DNA from: Dyadobacter sp. LHD-138
GTDB taxonomy: Bacteria; Bacteroidota; Bacteroidia; Cytophagales; Spirosomataceae
DNA length: 64,000 nucleotides
NCBI RefSeq assembly: GCF_030929615.1
Contig: NZ_JAVFVU010000003.1
Coordinates: 62,001 to 126,000 of the forward strand
Direction of reading: 5' to 3'
Shown here: positions 53,899-62,724 of the stretch, piece by piece
Layout of the letters: each line of letters begins with the position of its first letter
Position numbering within the stretch: position 1 is the first letter of the stretch
Position numbers and translations under genes: made by a program
Notes under the pieces: model-generated
Database searches by the model: none
Seen by the model: only the letters and a program-made list of their open reading frames with translations
What the model was told of the DNA's origin: nothing

Positions 53899-56415
53899 TT
53901 AACGCTTTCCCATAAACGGATCCGTTACGCTTTCCCTTCCCGTTTCAACATGCCCGGCATAGCGTCTGATCGTTACGGATTGGTCGATTTGTATACTAAT
54001 ATCATACCAGTTATGACTTTTATCAAGTTTCACAAGTCCGGATGACTGGCCTCCTGCCGATACTTTCAGTTTTAATGGTTGTGCTCCGTAAACATTGTCG
54101 ATGATGGAAACCGAGGCCATCTTAGCGCCATTGTTGTGTATCCTGAATTCCAGGTCGCCTTTCAGTTTACCCACCTTGTCCTGGGTGTACGCACAGATTA
54201 CCGTGGTATTCAAATCCCGGCCATCGCCAGCGAATTCGCGAAAAAATCCATTCGGACCATAAATTCTCAGATGATATTTTCCGCCTTCGAAATCGGATAG
54301 ATTCCAGGTTTGCGTTAAAGTGTCCCCAGCTTTGACAGCATAATTCCAGACCCTGAGCTCCTCACCCTGATAAGGATTTATGGCATATATGATAAATGGT
54401 GCACCGACAGCTTTTTTACCAAAAGCCTTATTTCCTGCATGCAGCGATATTTCAAACGTCGTTTTGTCTTTGGATAGGTTGCCTCCAACATACAGCTCGT
54501 ATGGAATTGCGCAGGACGGCCGGGTGCCTGGCTCCTGTCTGGGCAGAAACGCACTGATTGCTGCATTCTTATTAACCTCCGCAATTTCCTTCTCTGACAA
54601 CGATTTAAAATTTGCAGGCGCATCACGGAATTGTGCTTTATGGATCGTTGTCACAATTTCGTCGCGATTAACAGGCTGCGGCTTCTTGTAAACAGAAGGA
54701 TCGTATGGTTGAAAAACAGAACTGATGTTGCCACATATCGTCCTTCTCCACTCGGAAATATTGGTTTCCTTTATTTTTTTACCTGATTTATGACTCGTAA
54801 ATTCTTCCAGGAACTGAATAATGGAAGTATGGTCAAACACCTGTGAGCAAACTTTTCCCCCGCGCGACCAAGGCGAAGCGACGACCAGCGGAACCCGGAA
54901 ACCGAGCCCAATAGCACCTTCCCGCGCATTGCCTTTTGGTACCTGGGACATATCCTGTTCCAGCGTTACGTACTCGGCTTTGATATCAATACCTTCCGAG
55001 ACTTTTCCAGAATCGGATTTGAACGGATTGGGAATGGAAAATGGTGGAACGTGGTCGTAGTAACCGTCATTTTCATCATAACACAATATGAAAATCGTCT
55101 TCTTCCAGACCTCGGGATTTTGGGTAAGAATATCGAGCGTTTCTGATACGTACCAGGCTCCATACCAGGGTGCAGACGGGTGATCAGAAAAGTTTTGCGG
55201 AGCGGCAAGGTAGGAAACCGTCGGCAGCTTACCTTCCTTGACATCCTTCCGGAACTGGTAAAAAATGTCAGATTTCGGAACTTGCACTTTCCTTTTCTCT
55301 CCATTCTCCTCGTACGTAATGGTACTAAGTTTAAGGTAATCCGGATCTTCCCGATTGGACACAAATGCGCGCTTATGCAGGTCGCGCTCGGCCACTGAGA
55401 ATTTTTTGAGATTTTCGTCACTATATCGAGCCAGATCTTCCTCGTATTTCTCCAGCAATGCTGCCTGGTTGTCATAGCTTTTTGAAAGCTTCACTTTTTC
55501 CTCTGCTGAGGCGGCCGCCAGCTTTTCCTTCAAACCAGATAATTCACCTTTGAGCTTTTCTACTTCCAGTTTAGCATACCGAATGTAATCCTCAGACGAT
55601 TTAACGTGGTATTGGGCATACCTTTCCAGCGGATTGCACCCAAAGTTACTCAACCAGGAACCAAGTCCCGGATGAAACTGCATGATGGCGCCAACTTCAT
55701 TCTGATAAAATTTCCATGAAACGTCCGCCTCTTGCAGCCGCTCCGGAAATGTCTTCCATTTGACCGGCTTATTGATAGAAAAATAACTGTTCCGCACCAC
55801 CGCCAGCGAGTCAATATCCGGATTTTCACGGATCGTGCCAGACCACAAGAAATAACGGTTCGGATGCGTGGGGGGCATCGACGAACAAAAATTCTGGTCA
55901 CAGACCGTGAAGGCGTCTGCGAATGCATAGTAAAATGGCAGGTCTTCGCGGTCATAATAACCAAGGGTGAGCGGCATATCCGCATATTCCTTATGGCCGG
56001 ATCTTTTCGAGGACAGCCATTTGTCGTATTTACCTCCATTGTAAGCATCCACCTGCGATTCCCTCGAATGCGGCAGATCGTGCATCCAGGTAGCTTTGGT
56101 ATTCTTCATATCGAGCCGGAAAGGTGCGTAAGTATCTCCTTTCTTGTCCGTCTGCAGCCATACCTTATTCTTATTGGGCAAAGAAATCGCACGCGGATCA
56201 TTGAAACCCCGCACCCCCTGCAGCTTACCATAAGTGTGATCGAAGGAACGGTTTTCCTGCATCAAAATAACGACATGTTCGGCATCGAGGTATGTCGTGC
56301 CCGGATCAGGATGAATGGCCATGGCGCGCTGCACCGATTCGGGTAAAAAACCCATCATTCCTGCGCCGCTGGTTAACAGGGCCGCCTTTTTCAAAAACTC
56401 TCTTCTTGAATCCAT
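53899..56415 (-). CDS. Tat-exported phosphocholine-specific-type phospholipase C
   Basis: An 838-residue enzyme of the acid-phosphatase/PLC superfamily. A twin-arginine signal (SRREFLKKA, residues 3-11) leads the protein out folded. The catalytic domain starts with VVILMQENRSFDHTYGKLQG (Glu54, Asn55 metal region) and contains MPPTHPNRYFLWSG and WKKTIFILCYDENDGYYDHV with GLGFRVPLVVASPWSRGG. Two C-terminal DUF756-type beta domains follow (about 640-830). Between about residues 270 and 345 is a Glu/Lys-rich stretch predicted as coiled coil (LEVEKLKGELSGLKEKLAAA), which explains the length above the usual ~700. It is a single gene. The product should cleave phosphatidylcholine-like lipids in the periplasm or outside. 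Confidence 0.92.
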   Translation of the reverse strand: MDSRREFLKKAALLTSGAGMMGFLPESVQRAMAIHPDPGTTYLDAEHVVILMQENRSFDHTYGKLQGVRGFNDPRAISLPNKNKVWLQTDKKGDTYAPFRLDMKNTKATWMHDLPHSRESQVDAYNGGKYDKWLSSKRSGHKEYADMPLTLGYYDREDLPFYYAFADAFTVCDQNFCSSMPPTHPNRYFLWSGTIRENPDIDSLAVVRNSYFSINKPVKWKTFPERLQEADVSWKFYQNEVGAIMQFHPGLGSWLSNFGCNPLERYAQYHVKSSEDYIRYAKLEVEKLKGELSGLKEKLAAASAEEKVKLSKSYDNQAALLEKYEEDLARYSDENLKKFSVAERDLHKRAFVSNREDPDYLKLSTITYEENGEKRKVQVPKSDIFYQFRKDVKEGKLPTVSYLAAPQNFSDHPSAPWYGAWYVSETLDILTQNPEVWKKTIFILCYDENDGYYDHVPPFSIPNPFKSDSGKVSEGIDIKAEYVTLEQDMSQVPKGNAREGAIGLGFRVPLVVASPWSRGGKVCSQVFDHTSIIQFLEEFTSHKSGKKIKETNISEWRRTICGNISSVFQPYDPSVYKKPQPVNRDEIVTTIHKAQFRDAPANFKSLSEKEIAEVNKNAAISAFLPRQEPGTRPSCAIPYELYVGGNLSKDKTTFEISLHAGNKAFGKKAVGAPFIIYAINPYQGEELRVWNYAVKAGDTLTQTWNLSDFEGGKYHLRIYGPNGFFREFAGDGRDLNTTVICAYTQDKVGKLKGDLEFRIHNNGAKMASVSIIDNVYGAQPLKLKVSAGGQSSGLVKLDKSHNWYDISIQIDQSVTIRRYAGHVETGRESVTDPFMGKR

Positions 56416-56659
56416 GCAAATGGTTTGGTTTATTTACTACCTAAGAAAGCAAATTGAACACTTGCGCTACTCGGTGTACAGTGATGTCATAACACAATCA
56501 TAACAGTATCCTCTTTCAGATGTCGGCAGCTAGGCACTTTCTTTCGGTGAGCACGTAAATCTAATGCTTTGCCATTTTTAAGTTCTGATGCGTAATTCCG
56601 CTTCCTTATCGCTATTTGAACATTTACACAATTTCTTTCACGATCTCATATATTTCCTT

Positions 56660-56833
56660 TCATGATTGATGCTTAATCGTGGATTGGTTAACTGTTTTCG
56701 ATATGCCATCGACCTTTCTTACCTCTGTTTCTTTGTTTTTCAGATCACTATATAAACCAAGTGCTGATTCGTTTTTTTCTGAACTAGAAAGAAGTATTAT
56801 CAAAATTAGATTAGACAAAATGGTTTTAGTCAT
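56660..56833 (-). CDS. Small ORF of 57 residues with N-terminal hydrophobic segment
   Basis: ATG at 56833 to TGA at 56660. The sequence begins MTKTILSNLILIILLSS, a possible signal peptide without the Cys of a lipobox, followed by a charged segment (YSDLKNKETEVRKVDG). Its start codon overlaps the stop of the small ORF upstream (ATGA), a strong sign of translational coupling. No family recognised. It could also be a decayed lipoprotein start. Confidence 0.4.
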   Translation of the reverse strand: MTKTILSNLILIILLSSSEKNESALGLYSDLKNKETEVRKVDGISKTVNQSTIKHQS

Positions 56834-56997
56834 CTTTTATTTATAATGTTCCAAAAATATCCTTTTCTAATTGCTTTTTGATCTTCTACTGCGTCGCCTT
56901 CCCAAGTTACTCCGTAACCTTTCAGAGATCGTACCGGTTTTTCCTGGATCATTGCGAATATAATTATTCCCAGGCAGCGCAATGCAATTGATTCCAT
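56830..56997 (-). CDS. Small ORF of 55 residues behind the DUF6624 gene
   Basis: ATG at 56997 to TGA at 56830, starting only 11 bp after the DUF6624 stop. It has a hydrophobic N-terminus (IALRCLGIIIFAMI) and a charged C-terminal half (RSLKGYGVTWEGDAVEDQKA, then RKGYFWNIINKR). Its stop overlaps the next small ORF in ATGA. The tight spacing on both sides supports a real gene; no relatives are recognised. Confidence 0.42.
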   Translation of the reverse strand: MESIALRCLGIIIFAMIQEKPVRSLKGYGVTWEGDAVEDQKAIRKGYFWNIINKR

Positions 56998-57008
56998 TAA
57001 AATACGCC

Positions 57009-57878
57009 TTACAGTGTATTGAACATGAGGTAAATGTCAAAGAAATCTCTGTCTCCCTTTAAAGCATAGCGAATTTGTTTTTGATCATTTGCCACAAATT
57101 TCAAACTCAAATCCTGATAGTTTTCCCGAGGTATTAAAACATACATGAACCCTTTATCGTCTGTTTCACCGATTACCTCATTTTGGACGAAAAGTTTTAT
57201 TCCTTTTAGTGCCTGCTGTTTACCATTACCAACATGGACAATCAAGATTATATTAGCGTTTGAAACATGACGGGCAGTGTCAAGATACACATTACCGCCT
57301 GGAAAATTAAGTTTGTACGCGTCAATGGATGATAGTCCGACTTCCCGCCGGGCACTATCCACCCGAGTAATATTATGAATTGGATAAAAGAAGACGTTAC
57401 CATACTGATCTGCACCGGTTTGACTACCATAGGTTTGTAATTTCCCCTGCCTTACATTTAGTCTGTCTTGAAACATGGCGTATTTCGACGGACTAACTTT
57501 CCCCAGAACAAAGGCTTCTTTCAGTACAGCCGAATATTTTATTTGTTTTTCTAAAGAGGAATGCTGGACAACCAGGAATATGGCGTCGTTTGCCTTTTCG
57601 GATATCTGACCCGCATTCGGCCAGCCTTTTTCAAGTAATTGAAAAACAACTTCCTGATTGATGGAATCCAGACTATCCATCTTCATTACCAATGGTTTAC
57701 ACTCGGTAGCGGAAACGCCAAACCTAGCTTCGCATGATCTTAAGCTGCTTCTCGCATTTTGATCTACCGCATGCACTGCTTCCAGCGTTTTATTGACCTC
57801 GGTAAGTGATTCGGTTTGAGCCAAGGCTGAAATGTCAGCAAGACAAAAGAAAATTATGTACCATTTCATTTTATTCAT
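57009..57878 (-). CDS. DUF6624-type exported protein
   Basis: A 289-residue exported protein (signal peptide ending ALAQ, about residue 21; start chosen at the ATG at 57878). The middle matches the DUF6624 pattern by its conserved series: GWPNAGQISEKANDAIFLVV, QHSSLEKQIKYSAVLKEAFV, YAMFQDRLNVRQGKLQTYGS and DSARREVGLSSIDAY. The C-terminal ~85 residues form a small beta domain (carboxypeptidase-like, with IKLFVQNEVIGETDDKGFMY). The family is uncharacterised. It is followed by two very small overlapping ORFs and is divergent from the siderophore receptor gene. Confidence 0.72.
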   Translation of the reverse strand: MNKMKWYIIFFCLADISALAQTESLTEVNKTLEAVHAVDQNARSSLRSCEARFGVSATECKPLVMKMDSLDSINQEVVFQLLEKGWPNAGQISEKANDAIFLVVQHSSLEKQIKYSAVLKEAFVLGKVSPSKYAMFQDRLNVRQGKLQTYGSQTGADQYGNVFFYPIHNITRVDSARREVGLSSIDAYKLNFPGGNVYLDTARHVSNANIILIVHVGNGKQQALKGIKLFVQNEVIGETDDKGFMYVLIPRENYQDLSLKFVANDQKQIRYALKGDRDFFDIYLMFNTL

Positions 57879-58080
57879 ATGGAATGTAAGAGACCATTCG
57901 GGTCGGGTCATTGATAGCTTGTCTCCAAATATACATTTTACAAGTCACCCAGCCTCCCTTAATCTGTTAAAAGTTCTGGCTTTTCAAAAACTTAAAATAC
58001 CTGGTCTCGTTGCGGGACGTGACTGGTTTTAAAATATTGGTGCTTTGCGGAAATGATTGCAAAGTTTTTTTACATTTGCA

Positions 58081-58105
58081 TTTATTTAAATTTAGTCCAA
58101 ATAAA
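58081..58105 (+). promoter_or_regulatory. Short inverted repeat in front of the siderophore receptor
   Basis: TTTATTT (58081-58087) and AAATAAA (58099-58105) are a 7-bp inverted repeat ending at the start codon. It could be a site for an iron-responsive repressor, but AT-rich leaders in this phylum often give such matches by chance, and no Fur box (GATAATGATAATCATTATC) is recognisable. Confidence 0.2.
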
Positions 58106-60409
58106 ATGAAACATATGTTACGATTTCTAACGTTATTTTTCTGCATCTTTTCGGCGCAGGCTCTTGCCCAAACGGGTACTATCAAGGGGACAGTAATCAC
58201 TTCGGATGGCAAACCTGCCGAATTTGTAAATATCGTTCTGGAAAGAACGGCCAGGGGCACGGTGGTCAATGAAGCGGGTCATTACACACTCAATAAAGTC
58301 CCAGCCGGAACCTACACGCTTACAGCGAGTTTTACGGGACTTGTTACGCAAAAAAATACGGTAACCGTGACAGCGGGAGAAACCAGTTCCGTGAATTTTA
58401 CTTTAGCCGAAGACAACCGGCAATTGCAGGAAGTCGTTGTGAGCGGTGATAGCCGGCTGATGAACAAGGAAACCGAGTATGTTGCGCGGATGCCTTTGAA
58501 AAATCTCGAAAATCCACAGGTGTATAATGTTGTAGGTAAAGACCTGATGAAAGAGCAAATGATGACGGACGTCAAGGAAGTCTTTCGGGCTGCGGCCGGG
58601 GTTGCTCCTACGGAGTATGTCACCGGAAGTTTTGCCGTCGTATTTAGGGGATTTACCAACTTCGACTATGCCCGAAACGGTATGGCGACCTCAGTGTACA
58701 GGTCAGGAACGGAAATCGCTAATCTCGAACGCATCGAGTTAATCAAAGGTCCGTCAGGTACTCTTTTTGGCTCTCAGGTATCCACTTTTGGCGGAGCCAT
58801 GAATTTGGTCACGAAAAAACCCTACGCGGGTTTTGGGGGTGAAGTGTCTTACAGCATGGGGAGTTTTGATTTAAGCAGGGCCACAGTTGACATCAATACC
58901 CCGCTAGATAAGGAAAAAACAGTATTGTTAAGGTTCAATGCCGTTAGGCATCAGCAAAACAGTTCAAACGAATATGGTAAAAACAAAAGGTTTGTCATCA
59001 GTCCAAGCCTTTCTTACCAGGCCAGCGAACGCCTTTCATTCCTGTTCGATTTTGAATATTTTAAAAGTGACGCAACCCGTTTAGCCTATACGTTGCTTTT
59101 TGCGGATGAAGTGCCCTTCAAAACTGCAAAAGATATTCCGTTGGGTTTTAAAAAATCCTTTTTTCAAAATGATCTGCTCAGCGATGCAGCAGCCACAAAA
59201 TATTTTGGACAGGCCAGGTATCAGATCAGTAAAAACTGGACATCCACGACAGGGATATCCCATGTAAATGAATTTTTAAATCATAGCTACCAGCCCTATG
59301 TCAACTGGATTGGTGCTGACACGGCCGTGACGAGTATCAGACATTTTGGTCCAAGAGAAAGAACTTATGCCAATGTCCAGCAGAATTTCAACGGCAGTTT
59401 TAACACCGGTAGATTTCATCATAACCTGTTGATCGGAGCCAGTTATGAATACAATGACGAAACACTTACTTACAGCGTTGTCCCTCTTGATAAAGTAAAC
59501 GTCAATAAACCTTTTGAAAAATCAGGCCTGAGCCGCGTGAATAGTATTTTGGCAGATCCTTCAACAGCTGCCTCGCACGACGCCTACGGAGGCAATGCTT
59601 TTGGCGTCTATGTTTCTGATGTAATCAACTGGACCGATCGTTTGTCAACCATGCTGAGCCTGCGTTTTGATCGTTTTGAGCAAACCTATGAAGGAGGTTT
59701 TGTTCAGCCATCGCTTTCGCCCAAGTTAGGCATTGTGTATCAGGTAGTGAAAGACCAGGTATCGTTGTTTGGAAACTTCATGAACGGTTTTCGAAATCAA
59801 GGGCCGGTTGAGCAGCCCAACGGCAGCCTCTTTAAACCCAAACCCGTTTTTGCCAACCAATTGGAAGGCGGTGTAAAAGCTGAATTACCAGGAAATAAAC
59901 TGAGTGGCAGCATCAGCTATTATCATATCGGCATTGACAATGCGTTGCGTACCGATGACGCTCAGTATAGTTTTCAAGACGGCAAACAGGTTAGCAAGGG
60001 CGTTGAGGTTGAACTTACTGCCAACCCGCTGACCGGCCTGAGTGTTGTAACCGGATATGGATTCAATGAAAACAAATTTGTCAAGGCCGATGTGTATGAA
60101 GGTAATTTCGAAACCCAGGCGCCGCAACATATCGTTAATTACTGGGTTAGCTACCGCCTGCCTTTCCAAAATCTTAAAGGGGTTGGACTGGGTTTTGGCG
60201 GAAACTATGTGGGGGACTCGTATTTTAATTCCAGCAACACGTATACGATCCCGGCCTATCACACCATCAATACCACCGCCTTTTACCAAAAGGAAAAATG
60301 GAAACTTGGTTTTAAACTAAACAACATATCAAATGTAAAGTACTGGGACTCGGTAGGAAACCCGCAATTCTCCAGAAACTTTGTGGTTAACTTTTCTTTC
60401 AAATTTTAA
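58106..60409 (+). CDS. Siderophore-type TonB-dependent receptor
   Basis: A 767-residue outer-membrane receptor from the ATG at 58106 (MKHMLRFLTL), which gives a signal peptide ending ALAQ; the open frame extends further upstream without signal features. A carboxypeptidase-like domain (about 22-100, GTIKGTVITSDGKPAEFVNI) precedes the plug (EVFRAAAGVAPTEYVTGSFA, RIELIKGPSGTLFGSQVST) and a barrel with ferrichrome/ferric-siderophore receptor features: RLSTMLSLRFDRFEQTYEGG, GVEVELTANPLTGLSVVTGY, and NFVVNFSFKF at the end. It is a single gene with its own terminator. Iron chelates are the usual cargo. Confidence 0.88.
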   Translation: MKHMLRFLTLFFCIFSAQALAQTGTIKGTVITSDGKPAEFVNIVLERTARGTVVNEAGHYTLNKVPAGTYTLTASFTGLVTQKNTVTVTAGETSSVNFTLAEDNRQLQEVVVSGDSRLMNKETEYVARMPLKNLENPQVYNVVGKDLMKEQMMTDVKEVFRAAAGVAPTEYVTGSFAVVFRGFTNFDYARNGMATSVYRSGTEIANLERIELIKGPSGTLFGSQVSTFGGAMNLVTKKPYAGFGGEVSYSMGSFDLSRATVDINTPLDKEKTVLLRFNAVRHQQNSSNEYGKNKRFVISPSLSYQASERLSFLFDFEYFKSDATRLAYTLLFADEVPFKTAKDIPLGFKKSFFQNDLLSDAAATKYFGQARYQISKNWTSTTGISHVNEFLNHSYQPYVNWIGADTAVTSIRHFGPRERTYANVQQNFNGSFNTGRFHHNLLIGASYEYNDETLTYSVVPLDKVNVNKPFEKSGLSRVNSILADPSTAASHDAYGGNAFGVYVSDVINWTDRLSTMLSLRFDRFEQTYEGGFVQPSLSPKLGIVYQVVKDQVSLFGNFMNGFRNQGPVEQPNGSLFKPKPVFANQLEGGVKAELPGNKLSGSISYYHIGIDNALRTDDAQYSFQDGKQVSKGVEVELTANPLTGLSVVTGYGFNENKFVKADVYEGNFETQAPQHIVNYWVSYRLPFQNLKGVGLGFGGNYVGDSYFNSSNTYTIPAYHTINTTAFYQKEKWKLGFKLNNISNVKYWDSVGNPQFSRNFVVNFSFKF

Positions 60410-60441
60410 GTAGCCCGGGTGTACAAATCTTTTTCGCTTTT

Positions 60442-60486
60442 AAAAATCTGGATTCCGTTCAGTGAACAGAATCCGGATTTTTATTT
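60442..60486. terminator. Strong terminator behind the siderophore receptor
   Basis: AAAAATCTGGATTC (60442-60455) pairs with GAATCCGGATTTTT (60469-60482) with one G-T wobble, and inside GTTC (60457-60460) pairs with GAAC (60464-60467) around an AGT loop. A T-rich tail follows on the plus strand and an A-rich lead precedes it, so it can serve both the receptor gene and the convergent cytochrome gene. Confidence 0.88.
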
Positions 60487-60534
60487 GGATAATTTATTTA
60501 TCAACTTATCAATACATGCGTCGGACGGATACCT

Positions 60535-62724
60535 TTAATTCACAAATACCTCATCCACCAATACCCAGGCCTTCTCCCCTTTCTTAGGATGCCAGGCGGG
60601 TAACTTTGACAAAGGCCGGGCAACCAACTTTATACAACTGAGCTCCTGAGGCTCAAATCCCGCATCGAAAATAAGGTTTTCCGAATTCGGCGTTTCTTTT
60701 ACCGGCATTTCGGGCGTTATCACTTTTAGTAACTTGAGTGATTTCTCATTAGCACCGCCCCACACCTCTATACGCACCGGCGGAAAAACAAATCCGCCTA
60801 CATTACGGAGCATACTCAGCGTAACGTTACTTGCTTTAACCGGTTTTTTGAACAGCAGATAACTCTGAAACTCATTGTCGCGATAACCCAGCCACTTTCC
60901 ACTATTTTGCTGCCTCTCACTTTTGACACCATCGGCGATCGTAATATTGCCATTGGCTTTGTACTTCTGGTCGACCGCTGTGATTAATTTTACACTGTCA
61001 ATGTGAAAACCTGCTTTGAAGAAAAACTTCTCCGCCTGTTTACTCCCGTACCAGCCCTTTTTGAAAGCCCTGGCTTTCAAAAAGGTATTTTTCCCAATGG
61101 CAAATGGCTTGTTATAAACGGGAGATTTAACACTATCCGGTTCTGTTCCGTCCAGCGTGTACCGAATTACGGTGCCTGGAATCTGGTGTTTCATTGAGAT
61201 AGGTGCATTGCCGGCAATGATCTGATTTTCATTTTCTATCATCGGAGCATTAAGCGGTAGAATCAATGTGTCACTTCTGAAACCTGTTTCGAAAGTAATT
61301 TTCTTTTCTTTCTTCAACTGAGCCAGCTCCTCCGGAGTAAGCCCGGTGCTCCAGACAAAAGCCTTTTTCAGAGACGGGAAACTTGCAAGTGATTTAACTT
61401 GCCCGGCTTTAACGGTTGTACCGCTCAATGACAATTCTTTCAGGTTGGTCAGTTTTTTTAAGTCAGCCAAAGATGCTCCGGTAATCTCCGTGAAATTCAA
61501 AATCAGTCTGCGCAGCGCATGAAATTTGGCCAGTGTCTTGAGATCCCCATCCTTAACAGGCATTTTACTCAGATCCATAGAAATAATCTGATCTTTCAAC
61601 GGCAGCAAGGCCTCTATCGCTTCACTTTTAAAATTAGCCCGATTGTAAAAATTAACCAACAATGCAGGCGACTCCGCCGACAAAGGTTTGATCAAACGGT
61701 AAGTTGTATTGAGCTTTGAAACCTCATCCGGATCAGCAGCGCCGAAATCATACTTTTCCTCCGCAGAGCTTCCCCCCAAAACATTTTGTGCGTAGGTCTG
61801 GATTGGATTCTGAGGAGGCAGCGAGCTCACAAGCTGATCGAACCTGGAACCCAATTTGACCCAGGCTGCGATCAGCTCAATTTCTTCGTCAGTAAGCTGG
61901 ACCTTACCTCTTGGCGGCATGTGCTTCTTATCATCCAGGGGCAAATGCACCCTGCTGATCAGCAACCCAAGATCTGTTTTCGTTGTATCCCAAAGAACAC
62001 CGTTCTTCCCTCCTTTTGCCAGCAAGGCCTGGGTTTGCATTTGTAAATTCCCTTTTGACTTTTCCTCGTTATGACACGAAATGCACTTTTGGTCCAACAC
62101 CGGCTGAACAAGATCCTGAAATATTTTAGCCTGATCAAATGCTACTTTCGCAGCACCTTCGCCGGAGGATTTTACCGGAGAAATTAAAAAATCCTCTCCA
62201 TGGGTCAGATTTCCGCCTAAGTGTCCGCCTATGAAAAGAAGCAACAAGAAGCCGGACGCAATCAATTTTGACAAAGTTTTCCAGGGAGATAAATACACCC
62301 GAAAGCTATACCAGGTAAGACTAACCAACGATATGGCAATGCCCAGCCATTTATGCCAGAAAATCGCATCGGCTTCATAACCCTCTTCCTTCGATAAAAT
62401 AAATCCGGAAAAGGCTGCAATGGATGCCATAAATGTCCCTATTAACAACAGCGCATCAGCCAGTTCAGGGTTCCAATGCGTCGATTCAGACTTTTTCACA
62501 ATAATTACCCAAAAACCATAGAGCATTAAAGCAACCAGGGGAAAATGTAGCACCAAGGGATGCATTCTGCCAATTGACTGCATCCAAAAGGGTACAGAAA
62601 ACCGGCTTTCGAACAGAAGAAGGAAAATGAGTAACCCATTTACGAAAAAGGCCAAATTATAGATAAGCCCTTTCCAATCAGACAAGTATTGGCGCACTGT
62701 TTCTAAGATTAATAAATTAAGCAA
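60535..62724 (-). CDS. DUF2231 / c-type cytochrome / chitobiase-like mosaic membrane protein
   Basis: A 729-residue protein. The first ~175 residues hold five membrane helices with the DUF2231-like MHPLVLHFPLVALMLYGF. A cytochrome domain follows with CISCH (Cys214, Cys217, His218) and PPRGKVQLTDEEIELIAAWV, of the PSCyt1 type. Then comes a leucine-rich stretch (about 360-450, ADLKKLTNLKELSLSGT), a chitobiase/beta-hexosaminidase C-terminal domain (about 510-570, GTVIRYTLDGTEPDSVKSPV) and a discoidin-like end. Such proteins are regularly paired with DUF1501 proteins in Bacteroidota and Planctomycetes. Here the DUF1501 gene overlaps it by 8 bp. Role unknown; redox-linked surface function is inferred. 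Confidence 0.87.
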   Translation of the reverse strand: MLNLLILETVRQYLSDWKGLIYNLAFFVNGLLIFLLLFESRFSVPFWMQSIGRMHPLVLHFPLVALMLYGFWVIIVKKSESTHWNPELADALLLIGTFMASIAAFSGFILSKEEGYEADAIFWHKWLGIAISLVSLTWYSFRVYLSPWKTLSKLIASGFLLLLFIGGHLGGNLTHGEDFLISPVKSSGEGAAKVAFDQAKIFQDLVQPVLDQKCISCHNEEKSKGNLQMQTQALLAKGGKNGVLWDTTKTDLGLLISRVHLPLDDKKHMPPRGKVQLTDEEIELIAAWVKLGSRFDQLVSSLPPQNPIQTYAQNVLGGSSAEEKYDFGAADPDEVSKLNTTYRLIKPLSAESPALLVNFYNRANFKSEAIEALLPLKDQIISMDLSKMPVKDGDLKTLAKFHALRRLILNFTEITGASLADLKKLTNLKELSLSGTTVKAGQVKSLASFPSLKKAFVWSTGLTPEELAQLKKEKKITFETGFRSDTLILPLNAPMIENENQIIAGNAPISMKHQIPGTVIRYTLDGTEPDSVKSPVYNKPFAIGKNTFLKARAFKKGWYGSKQAEKFFFKAGFHIDSVKLITAVDQKYKANGNITIADGVKSERQQNSGKWLGYRDNEFQSYLLFKKPVKASNVTLSMLRNVGGFVFPPVRIEVWGGANEKSLKLLKVITPEMPVKETPNSENLIFDAGFEPQELSCIKLVARPLSKLPAWHPKKGEKAWVLVDEVFVN

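Noticed and set aside
58081..58105. Fur-box-like element before the siderophore receptor
   Set aside because: Only a 7-bp AT inverted repeat is present, too weak to claim iron control; kept as a low-confidence site.
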